The notes: a model not told the origin generated them from the letters alone. A stretch of DNA of 64,000 bases from Synchiropus splendidus (GCF_027744825.2 NC_071347.1:15232501-15296500), one strand, 5' to 3'; shown: positions 9,860-21,560, counted from the stretch's first letter. A program made the numbers and translations.

Positions 9860-11610
9860 TGCACAGACGGCTTTTATTTTATTTTCAGACAAACTTCTGA
9901 TAATTTATTGATGAACCACGTATTAAAAAAAAAAAAAAAAAAGAAGCCACGTTGAATTGCTCCATGTCAGGAGCTGGTTGAGGTGAAAACAAATGATCCT
10001 CCAGTGGTGAAGTTTAGCTACTGTTTCATCTATCTGCGCCTTTATTTAGCCCTCTATCCTGTCTTGGTGCGCACTGAACTGAGATCAGTCTCCAGTTCTC
10101 CCCCGAGAGCGCGGTGATGTTACATACAGACTTGGCAGAGCAATATTTCACTTCCAAACCAAAACCTATTAGGGATGACTACTTACCATAGACAGAACAC
10201 CGGACGTCCTTCAAAGCGGCAACCTTCACATTCTGTATAATCTACGCACGAGTACAAACACACTGATTGTTGTGCGCATTGCCGCCGTTATTTTTCATCC
10301 AGCTGCCCATTTTGGTGAAGGTTCCCAACACGACAACCTTGCCGTAACCTTCAAATTATTGAAACAGCAAATCTGTTTGGGTGCACTGTGAAATGGAATG
10401 ATGTTAAGAATGTGAAACTTCCCTGCTGTGGACTGGAAACAGTGGGAAGTAAGAAGTGAAACAGTAGGATGTCGTGTTTTAATTTGTCATGACAACAGGA
10501 TAACAAACCAGACGGTAAAAGAAAAATATCATTCATTCTTTTATATTTGTATTTGTCTGGCAATTATGTAGTGGATTTGATGTACATATTTTTTAATCAT
10601 AATGTGAAAATTTATACAATAATTTAATTAAAAATTAAAACATACCATTGATCAGAAGTGTCAATTCAATATCGTAATAATTATATACTACTAATTGTAC
10701 ACTGATACAGCTAGATACAGCTGGCAAGATTCCTAAACATTTTATGAAGTCTCATAAGCATTTAAATAAGCATCCGTGGCTCAAAATCCAATTTTATACC
10801 CACAAAGCTCAGCGATGCTTTGCCCTGCAGCTGACTCCTTTGTCACAGGCAGTGATGGATGTAAACAAATATTCACTGAACTCCAAAAATACATTTTAAA
10901 AAAATCCAAAGAAAGGGAGTTTGATGAAAGCTAAGAAATAAGAGGTCAGTTTTTTTTGTGAACTTTTGTTTTTTGTGACACCTCTGGTAAAAGAGCATAA
11001 TTGCAAACAGTTGAAAAAAAAAAACTGGGTCTCCAGTCCCACTTCAGAGTTAAAAAGCCTAGGTTTTTTGGATGCCTCATCCAGTCAGCCCAGGTCGGAA
11101 GGACTTGGTGGAAACAATTACGATGCAGACAGTCAAGTGCATTGCACATCTTTAATGGTCCTTCTTCACAGTCTACTTCAACTCACACTTAACTATGAAT
11201 TGACAAAAAAAACATAGGAAAACTCTGCCCCCAATACCTCAGTATAGGGGTGAGATCGCAACATACGGGGTCAAAATCCCAACCCCGACACTGCTATAAT
11301 GCTACAAGGAAGGATCGCACACAGGCTACAGAGAAAAATGGTGGTATCAGGTTTCTCACTGTGTGGAGAGCATCTCCGAAGGTGGGCGGGAATGTTGGAG
11401 TTTGACAGCGGACGAGTCACACTTTGCTACATATCGACAAAAACAGCTGAAAACACACCCTAGAGGTGAGAAATTCCAGAGTTAGGGGACCCTCTACTGT
11501 TAAAGCGCTGGGGAGAAGCCTGAATCTTATACTGTCCCACCACTGTAAAAGACCTCAGTGGTCGAGTAGATCGCAACCATCATTCTCCCAGCAGAGTTTG
11601 GGTCACCATG
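9860..11610. other. Intergenic, nothing recognised
   Basis: It contains a run of A at 9925-9942 and AT-rich segments around 10540-10700. Several ORFs of 63-84 codons have no family features. No repeat, exon or RNA gene is supported. Confidence 0.45.
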
Positions 11611-11613
11611 ACA

Positions 11614-12050
11614 ATAGACCCTTCTCACAGTGACGCCAGGTAACTTCCGTTTTGCGATGACGCTGGGTATCATTGGGCGTAAACGGAAGATATGGAGCCT
11701 ATACTAGACTATAATATTTCCTGTGTTGTATTCAGCATCTTCACTTTTCTTGGTAATACTTCACTTTATTTTGTATCGTTGGCAATCTTTTCTGTCACGT
11801 CGCTGATCCCAGAGCCACCTAGTATGTCTACTAGCGTCAGCTAAGAGGGAAATACCTTCATCATTAAGGTATTGTTCGGTGAAGAACTGGTAAACTTTGT
11901 ATCGTTTTGAGCCTCTGTACACGTCAGCGAACTCCTTTTTCGGTAGCTGGTGGAGGGACTGTGTATTTTTCATTTTAATGTTCACTGAATTCTTTACCCA
12001 ACAGCGTCTCAACACGGAAGTTCTCTGACGTCACATGAAACGGGTTTATA
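11614..12050. mobile_element. Inverted-repeat DNA element with internal ORF
   Basis: The left end (11614-11649: atagaccc, then ctcacagtgacgccagg, taacttccg) and the right end (12015-12050, reverse complement: ataaaccc, then catgtgacgtcagag, aacttccg) are imperfect inverted repeats of about 36 bp. The spacing gives an element of about 437 bp. The minus-strand ORF 12015-11761 begins directly inside the right repeat. A target duplication could not be settled; a short TA-type duplication is possible. The size suits a MITE, but the ORF makes it unusual. Confidence 0.65.
11761..12015 (-). CDS. 84-aa ORF inside an inverted-repeat element, unknown
   Basis: The ORF starts ATG at 12015 and reads through a basic, aromatic-rich sequence with segments LHQLPKKEFADVYRGSKRYK, VYQFFTEQYLNDEGISLLAD and HTRWLWDQRRDRKDC. 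Composition is protein-like: many charged residues, no low complexity. I recognise no family. It may be a remnant of the N-terminal part of a transposase or of a host exon captured by the element. No promoter or splice signals are evident. Confidence 0.25.
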   Translation of the reverse strand: MLRRCWVKNSVNIKMKNTQSLHQLPKKEFADVYRGSKRYKVYQFFTEQYLNDEGISLLADASRHTRWLWDQRRDRKDCQRYKIK

Positions 12051-12660
12051 GCAAGACTGATGACTGCTCAAGATGAAAACAATCATGACCAATAAAACAC
12101 AGAGAATGGCTGTGAAAATTCTACATAGTGCTCCTTTAAGACAAGAGGTAAGACCAATGTACTTTGACACCAAGCTCAGAGGCACTTCATGCTGCTTTGA
12201 GAAAAGTCAGTTGTGTTTCACAAACTAGTATTTGTGATTAATTTAGTTTCATTTTTTTGTGTTGTTTAAATGTCTATAATAAAGAGAAAGTTGAGAGGAA
12301 ATTGCTGCTTGAATAAGTAAAAACTATTCATACATTTTAGCAAAACTTTAAGACATATTATAAAAAAAAACCTAAATGTTTTGCGCGTCTCCTTCCAGCC
12401 AGTGACGTTTCCTGATCTACCTCTGGCCAGAAAAAAAAACATCAGGATTTATTTTCAGTCTAAACAGCCCTTTTGACAAAAAGAAGTGTCCACCTCTACT
12501 CTTTTCAGCAGAAGTTATGAATGGCGGAGGGAAGGGAACGCTCGCGACCAGCCGCGGTTCCTCGCCCTAATGGATCACACCGTAACCGCAAAAGGCAAGA
12601 GACAAAGAGCGACACAGAGCGAGCGAGGGAGACGCGGAGAGCAAGATGTTGCTTCAACTG
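12051..12660. other. Intergenic, nothing recognised
   Basis: The left part (cacagagaatggctgtgaaa, then gtgctcctttaagaca) may still belong to decayed transposon sequence. The remainder is unique-looking without a supported exon. Confidence 0.4.
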
Positions 12661-12664
12661 TACG

Positions 12665-12930
12665 GCTGTGACTGATTATGCATTTTTTTTTCCTTAAGCT
12701 ATTCATAGCCGATAGATTCATCATTCCAATTTGTCAAGCCAGCAAAGATTTCAATTAATTATGTGCGGAGAAAAGACTGGATGTATTAGGCCTCTCTGTC
12801 AGCTCTAGTCTGAGTCCCCATTTACCGGACTCAAAATAAAGAGGTATCAGAGAGTGGCCCGGCTCCTCCAGTAATTAATTTGATGAATGCCTCGGCGGCA
12901 CAAATAGTGGCAGCCGTGCATCTTTTCATC
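12665..12930. promoter_or_regulatory. Candidate conserved non-coding element
   Basis: A repeat-free segment has dense TAAT/ATTA and TGAT cores (gactgattatgcattt, tttcaattaattatgtg, ccagtaattaatttgatg) and no ORF of note. It is followed by seven CAG triplets. In texture this is the best enhancer-like candidate in the window. It is inferred only from motif density and lack of repeats. Confidence 0.4.
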
Positions 12931-12936
12931 AGACAC

Positions 12937-12957
12937 CAGCAGCAGCAGCAGCAGCAG
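12937..12957. repeat. (CAG)7
   Basis: Seven uninterrupted CAG triplets directly after the candidate conserved element. Not within a supported coding frame. Confidence 0.95.
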
Positions 12958-13606
12958 CCTCCGTTCGGGCTGCTAATTTGAAGGGGGCAGCTCATCTGTA
13001 TAGTGGATGTGTTTTGCAGCAGGGTTCATTCTTCAACCGGTGCACCCGCAGCCCCCTGCTGTCCAGACCGCGTGTGGGGGCCTTATGTTTTCTGTCAACT
13101 TTGTCCTTGTGCCAAGCAACTTGCTCTACTTAACGCCCACTTTTTTTGACTTTGTGGCCTGAGCTTGATCATAGCGGGATTCACTCCTGCCTCCAGGAAG
13201 CGCTCGCCGCACTGGCGGAGAAACATCCCCGCGTAAATTCTCAAGAAAAGACCCGCCGATAATCCATGAGAGGAAGACGTGGGATTGGAGTTTTAGAGGA
13301 TAAGGGTGCATTTACACGATGATAGATGAAGGAGGCGCCGTGGTAGGAGGTGTGATCGGGCCAATCTAAAATGATGGATCATATGATTGTTATTAGGTGA
13401 AAGCCTCGATGGCAGCTACTTGTGATGCACACCGTCACTGTCCACCGGCCAACAAAGAAATAATTGGACTGGTGCCACATAATTCAGGTCCAGATTTTCA
13501 CAAGTGGGGGGACCTCATTATAAATCAGGTCAGCCACTGATCCAGGACCATAAATCACTGAAAGACACAGCACCAACAATTAGATAATTACTAGACCACG
13601 GTGTGA

Positions 13607-13607
<1 letters not shown>
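12958..13607. other. Intergenic, nothing recognised
   Basis: GC is fairly even. The first 150 bases may extend the preceding candidate element (gctaatttgaagggg). No exon or repeat recognised. Confidence 0.4.

Positions 13608-13650
<43 letters not shown>
13608..13650. repeat. (CGC)14 triplet repeat
   Basis: Forty-three bases of uninterrupted CGC (GCG on the minus strand), outside any supported exon. Tracts of this kind are rare in AT-rich fish intergenic DNA because of CpG decay. Confidence 0.97.
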
Positions 13651-13651
<1 letters not shown>

Positions 13652-13960
13652 AGGGGACGACATGAGGCGCTCAAGTTTGGCGTGGAGTAGAAAAGTCATG
13701 AATGGATTGTTCAGCAGAATTCAAAATCGATTGTGATGCACGTTGAATAATAAACCGCTGACTATAATTCTGTAGCCACAACAGTCCCTCCACATTATCT
13801 TATCAATATTCATTCTTTCCTGGATGTATTTTCATACTTTGTCCTGACTGGTGGTGTCTGATGGTCAGAAAAACAAACGTTTAACTAGCTTCATATTCAG
13901 AGCCGCTGCACTCTTGACTGGTCCCCAATTCCCACTGCACCCAACAAGAAGATCCCAGTC
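13651..13960. other. Intergenic, nothing recognised
   Basis: Unique-looking sequence, no ORF above background. Confidence 0.4.
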
Positions 13961-14055
13961 AGCTTGGAGCTCAGTCATCTGGGAGAGACTCTGGGTGGCC
14001 AGCTGAAGTGGCTTAGGCATCATTTTAGGATGGCTGTGGGTCGCCTCCTTCCAAA
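13961..14055 (+). mobile_element. 3' tail fragment of a teleost LINE (type 1)
   Basis: The string of blocks ttggagctcagtcatctggg, then agactctgggtggcc, agctgaagtggcttaggc and atcattttaggatgg matches the order of the 3' region of a common fish non-LTR retrotransposon, whose later part is at 30592-30765 and which appears inverted at 55425-55650. It is truncated at both ends. Confidence 0.6.
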
Positions 14056-14074
14056 TGTAACTCTTAGACTTTCT

Positions 14075-14415
14075 TTATTGTCATTGCACAAAAACATATC
14101 ACTATATTATGTAAACGAAATTTCAGTCTGAGGTTTCCAAAAACAAAAACTATATGTCCAAAAATGAATAAATATCAGATAAATACTTATCAGATGATGT
14201 ACAACCAAAAAAATTATATACTAAACAGTATTGCAGCTACTGTCTAACGTTCAGCAGCCTGACAGCACCAGGAACGAAGCTGTTCCTGAATCTGGTGGTT
14301 CTGCATCAGATGCTACGGAACCGTCCGCCGGATGGCAGGAGGGAGAACAGTGTATAGTGGGGATGAGTCGAGTCCGCGATGAATGATAGAACTCTGGTCA
14401 TGATGAGAACTCTCG
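14075..14415 (+). repeat. Dispersed teleost repeat (ttattgtcattgcac type)
   Basis: The segment has two diagnostic blocks: tttctttattgtcattgcac with acgaaatttcagtc at the left, and cagcctgacagcacc, gaagctgttcctgaatctgg, tggttctgcatcaga at the right. Together they form a well-known fish interspersed repeat probably derived from a non-LTR retrotransposon. It abuts the LINE tail just upstream. An AT-rich insertion or divergence lies between the blocks. Confidence 0.6.
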
Positions 14416-14419
14416 GTGT

Positions 14420-15835
14420 TCAACTGAAAGTAGGCACTGATACACCCATCCCTTTATTTACATTGACGATACGATAATAACAATAATATATTTCTAAATT
14501 AATTTCCTTCAAAATGTCATCAAAGAATAAGTCTAGTCCTCACAAGTCATCCATATTATATTGCTTGCACATTAATAATAAATAGACCGTTGTTTTGTTT
14601 GTTTGTTTTTTTAATATACAATAAAATAAATAAACTGACAAAACAATCATAATAGAAAACAAGCTGCTGCCCCAGCGCCCGGCCTCAGATATGCAGGGGA
14701 AAATTATGGAGGAAATTATTCATTTATTCATGAAAACATGTTTCTAAAATTAATAATAAATCAATAAATAAGTGAGAACAAATACTCTTCACTATTATCA
14801 AAGTGATGATGATGATTGTTGCTGTTGTCCTTATCATCCATATCATAAACTAAATGGAGTGTTCACCTTATTTATTTCAAAGGTTTATGTTCCGTTAAAC
14901 ATTCAATTAGATGTCTATTTTAGCTGAAATATTATGCGAGTCAATTTCACTGATTCCATATTTGCCTGTTCATTTCAAAAGTGCATCTGCTGCCGTCAAA
15001 CGCCACCTCTGAGCAGATCGCGGCAGCTTTGTTCTGCAGCTTTCATCAAGCCATCCTCACCCCCGTCATTATTCCCTCCACCAGGCTTTGGCACTTCCTG
15101 TTTCATTGCAAGGACTGGCACTGACCCCTAGTGTTGCTTAAATGTTCAGTTGCACCGCGTGAACTGCATGACGCCTGTTACTCTCATTACATCTTCAGCC
15201 TCTGATCAGCCCGCGGCAGAGAAGCTGTCTGAAATCCAGAAGCGGGGGTCCAATTGACCCCAATTGCAAGTGTCATTTCACAAGATTGCCAAGTTGGAGA
15301 TGGTCTTATAGCCTGGGATAAGCGGATGTTAATTTCTTATTCCTCCTCAGGTTTATTGTTTGATATCAGCGCACGCCCCCCTTTGCTCTCACGGGCGGGT
15401 GTTCAGCCGTGTGGCCCCACCAACATGCAAGGAAGCTCCGGCAGCAGGGAGAAATTGAGGTCACAGCACACGATTGAACCAAGTGGAACAAATCTTCAGG
15501 AGCCACGTGTTGATTCCCGCACAGCACGTTCAGCTTTCGAAACCGGAGAAACCGCCGCGCAGGTGTTTCAGAATTAAAGAGAGCGACTTTGACAGAGAAT
15601 CATGCTTGAAATTGCGTAGCATCTTGGAACTAACAAATCAAATCGCTTTTCTGTGAAGCTGTGGAGTAATGTGATCATATGGTGAAGTCAAGATCTTCCT
15701 ACCGAGGAGTTTATTGTTATCGTCACAACAAAGGCAATGTTTACCTTCATCTATCTGTCTATGTTCAAAATAACTCAACAATATATTGACAGTGAAATGT
15801 TCCGGAAATGTAGATAATGGGACACGAAACAGATG
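14420..15835. other. Intergenic, nothing recognised
   Basis: AT-rich 14455-14900 with short ATA/ATT runs, then mixed sequence. ORFs of 60-107 codons at 14934-15656 lack family features and splice-site support. Confidence 0.45.
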
Positions 15836-15837
15836 GT

Positions 15838-16327
15838 TACCGTAAAGTCCGGACTACAGAGCGCAACAGAATATTAGCTGCACCCGCTATATTTAAGAAT
15901 GAAAACAGCTCTTGTTCATACATATGTGGTCCATAAGCCACAGGTGCAGTGGTGCTGTCTGCACCGTAGAAAAGTCAGTGGTGCACCCGGCTTAAAAATG
16001 CATGAGGATCACTTCTGAACTAGTTTTGAAAACGGGCTCCATCATGGAGACTGACTCGTGAAACAAACTCAGCAATGTCCTGAACTTGAATCATGAACTC
16101 ACCTCTTTTATTGACATTAAAGCACTCAAAATGCACTGTTTTCGGCTGCGTATCCAAACTTCCGCCGCAAAAAATGGTGTATGTAAAGTACCTCAAGAAA
16201 AAAACATTGTGACAAGGCTCAATATTTTGGCGACATGAAGCTTGTTTACCCATAAAAAATCATATGTTAGCTGCAGGGTTCAGCCCAAAAGAAAAAGAGA
16301 GCAACTTATAGTGCAGAATTTGCGGTA
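15838..16327 (+). mobile_element. Short TIR element, family D (taccgtaa...ggacta type)
   Basis: The left end taccgtaaagtccggact and the right end, whose reverse complement is taccgcaaattctgcact, are matching termini. Next to them are gagcgcaac and the corresponding gagagcaactta. The element is 490 bp with a short minus-strand ORF (16253-16020) without family features. It resembles an abundant fish non-autonomous DNA transposon with termini like ttccggactataagccgc. A second copy is at 53372-53640. Confidence 0.7.
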
Positions 16328-16544
16328 CATTTTGGAGATTCTGAATTAGCATCTGGATCCCAGCTAGCCCAGCATCTACATTTGACTATCAGTGCTATTT
16401 CAAATGTCAATAATGGTGTTTCATTGCACAGATAAAATAAATGTACGTCTTTTTTTTCTTCTTAAAGTTCATGGGTAAAATTGAGGACACTTTTGTTTCC
16501 CCTATCACATGACAGTTGCTTTGGTCGGAGCTGTCTAAAGCCCG

Positions 16545-16735
16545 CTGAACAAATGTAAATGTCTCATTAGATCATTGTCTCTAAAGGACTTTAAATAGAT
16601 ATTAAAGCCGCTCTGCATAAGCCCCATCTGTTCTCCACATATCCCCAATGAGGAGAGGCAATGTTTTAAGGCACAATTGATCCTTTAATAATGTCATGAC
16701 CATCGCATGACCCATCGCAGGGGACGTGTTTATTC
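16545..16735. promoter_or_regulatory. Candidate conserved non-coding element
   Basis: Repeat-free sequence with tctcattagatcattgtctc, ggactttaaatagatattaa and caattgatcctttaataatg. The motifs are homeodomain- and MEF2-like AT-rich cores in otherwise balanced DNA, with no ORF. This is a texture-based call only. Confidence 0.3.
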
Positions 16736-16739
16736 CCGG

Positions 16740-18560
16740 GGAGGGTGGGCGGGTGGCCGTGGTGTGAGGGTTGGTGTCGGGCGACGAGGGCAGGACAGGT
16801 ACTGCACCACGTTTACAGGATTCAAATGGTGTCTCCTCGTGTTAGCCGGCCCCACTTGGCTGTCGCTTCACCACGCTCTGTCATTATTGTCACTTTGCAT
16901 GAAGGCGCAGCAAAAGAGGCCCACTGACAGCAGATTGACCCCAGATGCTGTACATTTGATTGATATCTCTCCAGACAATGATCTTTTGACTCGGCAGTGC
17001 AGTGGCGGTCACACAGGGAGGCAATGGGAGGGGGGCAACTACAGGAGAAATGTCACACCAGGGAAGGCAGCGAGGCGTAAAGCCCGGCCTGACCAGCGCA
17101 GGGTCAGTGGCTCCTCTCTGCCCCCTTTGTGCCCCGGGTAAAATGATCTAAGTGATTCTGGACCTCTGCCACCGATCTGCTGGAGTGCAGGAGTCAACCG
17201 CGTAGGCAACGCAGAGTAAAGGCTGGCAAAGTATTGGCTGGTGAAGCTGCATGTGGTGAGCAAACGCCTCCAGGACACACTCCTTTTTTTTTTTTTTTTT
17301 TTTAATGTTTCAATCTGTTTCCGATGGAGTCTAATAATCGCTATTGAAATGATGTAAATATATCCATACATTTTGAAGCTATTTCACCTCCATGAAGAGA
17401 CTTTTTTCCCTGATGATAAATAAAGGGGCAAAGGTTAAGATCACAACGTTCTGCTAAATTACTCGCAGAGAATGGCTGGAAGACAGAAGCCGCATCCTCA
17501 TCCAGCGCAGCAGCAGCAGCACAGAATGCAATATATCTGAGCTGAGCTGTCTGTGTTTGACGGTTATGATCCACCTTAATTAAATTTGCTAATACTGTCT
17601 TTGTTCATTGAGGCGCAGGGAGACGACTAGAAGCAGCTCTGACAACAGCCAGCCTTTCTCTATCCCTCCTTTTGAATGAATGCTAGAGCAGATATTATTA
17701 TTATTATTATTAAATTGAAAGTATGAATTCATGCTAAAAAAACAAAACAAACAATGTTAACAATTAGCATGGTAAGCTTCTCCATCTGGACGTGTTTGTG
17801 TGTTCAGGAGTCGGAGAGAGCGAGCGATGTGGCGAGCTTGTCACTGCGCGGGGTAATAAGGTCAATGCAAAAAATAACCCAGGGGCACATTTCCCAACAA
17901 ACGCGCCGCAACACACACACACACACACATGCGCGCGCTGACGTACACAACACTGTCCCGGCCTTATGTTGCAGGATCCAAACCAATCGAGTCAATTGCC
18001 AGAAAACATGACATGACCTTTCAGATTCACTGAGCATCAACTGTGTGAGTGGGACTGGCGTGCTTTCCATTTCAGCGCACCCTCTGCCCCTCCCGCCCAC
18101 TCTGTCACCCCCAGGGCCCTAAACCCTCCACAAATAATTACTCTCAGTGGAGTCTGCGCTCCACAAGACAGAGCCAAAAAAACTTGACTCTGAGCTTGAC
18201 CCATACTTAGGCTAATCTCACCATGAAATCCTCCTCTCACTGGGGTTTGTGCTATTTGAAACAATTCCGTCACCATAAATTGAAAATGAAGAAGGTCAAG
18301 TTCATGTTTACATTTTCAGAGCTGACGGAGAACAGTGCGCCGCAAATTCCCTTTTCTTATACATTGTATAGGTAGATGCAGGCTACCATTATCAAGGTTA
18401 GCACGTTCACAATGACTCATGTGAGTTACATCATCTCCATGTGGATCTTTATGGTGCAGCGAAAAGACAAATGGAGTCCCTCTGAGATGAAATTCATCAT
18501 CAGATGGTGCACATGTTGTAGCTTTGTACCCAGTGGTGGTCTTAGTGCACCCACCATACT
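16740..18560. other. Intergenic with simple repeats
   Basis: It holds a T20 run (17284-17303) and (AC)9 at 17911-17929 followed by gcgcgcgc. The 144-codon plus-strand ORF at 16707-17141 starts in a G-rich tract, is rich in G/R/W and lies opposite another ORF, which argues for chance. No gene is recognised. Confidence 0.5.
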
Positions 18561-18566
18561 AGTGGC

Positions 18567-18635
18567 TAGGGATGCACCGATATCATGTATCGGGTATCGG
18601 TCCGATACTCGGCCACCGATACCATGAAACTAATA
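18567..18635 (+). mobile_element. hAT-like terminal sequence
   Basis: The piece tagggatgcaccgatatc followed by atcgggtatcggtccgatac and accgatacca has the terminus and GATATCGG-type subterminal repeats typical of fish hAT non-autonomous elements (tagggatgcaccgat...). The matching right end was not found, so this is a truncated or highly diverged copy. It may extend to about 18830. Confidence 0.55.
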
Positions 18636-18897
18636 CCACTTTACAGCAGCGCACAGTTTTTGAATGCCAGTTCAACTTTGTATTTTGTATTTCAGTGGAA
18701 CTTGTCACCATCACGCATGTACAAGAAAAACATACTGTAGAATGTTGTTCAGATAACAGCATATGTGGGGAAAAGAACTCAAAGTAACTTTATGTGAAAT
18801 GTATGTGAGTAATCAAATGCAAGTACACGTGCACAAGTCATTTTGGATGAACTGTGTATCATTACTAGCGAAAGTAATACAGCAATCCAATTCTTAG

Positions 18898-19095
18898 CAC
18901 AAGGTCAAGATCAGAGATGAGCATACCAGAGGGACAGCCCATGTGGGGACGGAGGTTAAGGGAGGCCAGATGGTTCAGACAGTCTTGGACCGAGAATGTT
19001 AGAGCTAAAGATACCAGGAAAAAGAGAACGATAGCCAATGAGGTTCATGGATGTGACAAGGGAGGATGATGAAGATAAGTTTTAGAGGCTGATGG
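18898..19095 (+). mobile_element. 3' tail of a teleost LINE (L2/Maui-like)
   Basis: The blocks atcagagatgagcatacca, gagggacagcccatgtgg, aggccagatggttcagaca and caatgaggttcatggatg follow the order of the C-terminal coding end of a fish L2-type element. Translation gives only short pieces (QRDSPCGDGG, GRPDGSD) interrupted by stops, so it is dead. No 3' tandem tail was seen. Confidence 0.65.
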
Positions 19096-19099
19096 GAAA

Positions 19100-20500
19100 A
19101 CGCTCACATAAGGGGGCGATGAATGTGCTGGTCTCAGACACGCTTTCCATAGCGCTTCACGCCCACAAGTCACGAAGGAAAGCTAGTGATCGCTTCTTCC
19201 TGATTCAGTTTCCCTTGCTATATACATTTAGGTCAAATGTGGCCTCAGATTGGTCGACATGCTGTGACTCAGGGCTGGAGTTTAGGACCTTTAACTTGAG
19301 TGTTTGATACTACAGATGCTGGATGTCAATGGAAACTGCGACCCTGACGCCCCAAAGACCCTGACTCTGTTTTGTAGGACACAAATTCAACGCAAATAGT
19401 ACACCATGTATGGTGTGAATGCACTGATGAACGTACCATGTTTAAGTGAAGTAAAGGGGTTACTTTATGTCGATTCAAGGAGCAGGTAAAATATTAAAGC
19501 TACATTCACAATGGCTGAACTTGTATATTTATTGTTTTTTATTGTAACAGTACAGCCCAGTATCAAGGGATGATGGTTTGATTCCCTACGGTTTTGACTT
19601 GTCTACTACAAGAAAGTGAGGACACCCTTGTGTCAACGTCAAAACTTTTAGGAATCAAATTCTAGTTGCAGCAAAAGAGGTAGTGAGTTTGATTTGTACT
19701 TGCTTTCAGCTGCAGTCAAGGATATTTTAGCAGAAGATACAAGATAGATAAAGTAGAGTGACATGCAGCAGTCACAGAAGAAGAAGAATAGCAGACTAGC
19801 ACTCTGAAATAAAAGATATGGATGGGGTTTACAGTATATAATAGCATTGTTGAAGTGTGAGCGTACAGATTGAGATGTCGAAGTTGTGCAGGGACTGGTT
19901 TGACACTCTCACAGCCATTAAACTGATGTGAACGTGATGAAAAAGTTTCACCCCGCTGTCACCAGTTCACCACAAGCTTAGCAAGGTAGCGACCTGAGGA
20001 GGGCTTGGAGTTCATGCTCTCTGCCACGAACCCTTGAGCATATGGGCCGGTGGATGAAGCAGCAGCTGTGCGATTAGCAACCTCCTCTGAATCCGAAGCT
20101 GCAGCTGCTGCTCATCGCTGCGACTTTGCTCCCTCAGTGATGCGACACTGTAATAAAAAAAAGAAGAAGAAGAAGAATCAGATTTGGCGCCCCACTGTGA
20201 GAACGATGGCGTGACACCATCCAAATGTCAAATGTCAACAGGAAGTGGGTGAGCTAATTCCTTGTTTCTATCCTGAGCTCTGGCACATCATGGATCATCG
20301 AGAATTGAGGCCACGAACTGAACTTTGATCCGGAACAATGAGACTGTCGGCTAAAGTTGTCACAGCTGAGGGACAACAGTCCGACCTGCTTTTGCTAGCT
20401 CGCTGACCACAACACACGTGAGGGTGGAGGCTCAAGCTAACCCAGCTACCTGGACACCCGGGACCGTCTACCAAGTACAGACAGGCAGACCATCATTTAA
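19100..20500. other. Intergenic, nothing recognised
   Basis: A GAA run lies at 20158-20178. No exon or repeat is otherwise supported. Confidence 0.45.
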
Positions 20501-20503
20501 CAG

Positions 20504-20592
20504 TATATATATATATATATTTAGATTGTGGGAGGAAACTAGAAAATTGCCAAAAAGAAACCCACAAAGCACAGACAGAACAAACAAACTCC
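20504..20592 (+). repeat. (TA)n plus fragment of dispersed repeat E
   Basis: A short TA run (20504-20520) leads into gattgtgggaggaaactaga followed by aacccacaaagcac and caaactcct. This is the right-hand part of the fish repeat seen at 47690-47820 and 49540-49695 (consensus style: tgtgggaggaaacc ... aaactcc). Confidence 0.6.
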
Positions 20593-21560
20593 TCTTTGAA
20601 ACAACAAAGAAGAGACTTTTATCAACTTTTAAAAAGCTGAGTTCACCTTACACATTTACATGCAAGCACATTAGTGGAATTATATATTACCATATGACTT
20701 TTCTGAGGTCAAAACCATTTATTTTGAGATTAAAATACACTGTTTATGAACATTATTTTAGCTTTATGTGTTTTTTTGTTATTATTTCTCTTATAAATAA
20801 ATATTAACTTTATCAATATGCACGTATAATAAAACAGAAAATGTTATTAGGAAACATAATAATAACCTGATATAAGTAAATACATATCTCAGTTGAACAT
20901 CTATCACCTAATCTAAGAATAGTTCGTTTTTATTCTCTTTATAGTCGCTTTAAAATGCAGTTAAATGTGCAAATATTTCAACTAATTTCATAGGAACAGC
21001 AACCATATCACCATTGTGCGTAATAAATCCAGGTGTATGAGACTGGGATAATCTGGATTACATGATCAATTGAGGCAATCCACTTCTCTTCCGACTGTTT
21101 AGTGCTCCTTTATTATTCTTGGTCCCCACGAAAAGGTCCCCATCCTGTTACAAAGCAAGGTTAAGCACATTTAACCCCAATAATCCATCCCCGTCTTGAA
21201 CCACATCTGCATCCTCAAAGTAATGACATCCAGAAGCACTTCCTTCTTCCAGCGAGAGGACAAACCTCGGTGACACACAGCAGGGAGCGAGCCACTCTGG
21301 CCCTTTTCATTTCCTCAAAATGAAGAAAGTCACATTGTACCAGGCCAAAAGTCTTAATACGACAATCTTATTTCATGGCGGATGCTGGCCTTTCGCCTCT
21401 TTTCAGTGCTGGGGAAGTGGATTTGAAGTCACTGCTAGTCCTCTTGATATGAGGCGGGGTCAGACCAATTTGCCACCTGGTGAGGAGCGGGAAGCGGGGA
21501 GGGACACTTTTTAATTGTCAGGTCACTTGGTGCAGGGACGGAGGATCCTTTGGGCGCCGT
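20593..21560. other. Intergenic, AT-rich
   Basis: AT-rich from 20640 to 20960. A 129-codon ORF at 20418-20807 runs through the TA microsatellite and dispersed repeat E and is not a gene. Nothing else recognised. Confidence 0.45.

Noticed and set aside
16707..17141. 144-aa plus-strand ORF
   Set aside because: G/R/W-rich composition from a GC-rich stretch, no motif, overlapping opposed ORFs.
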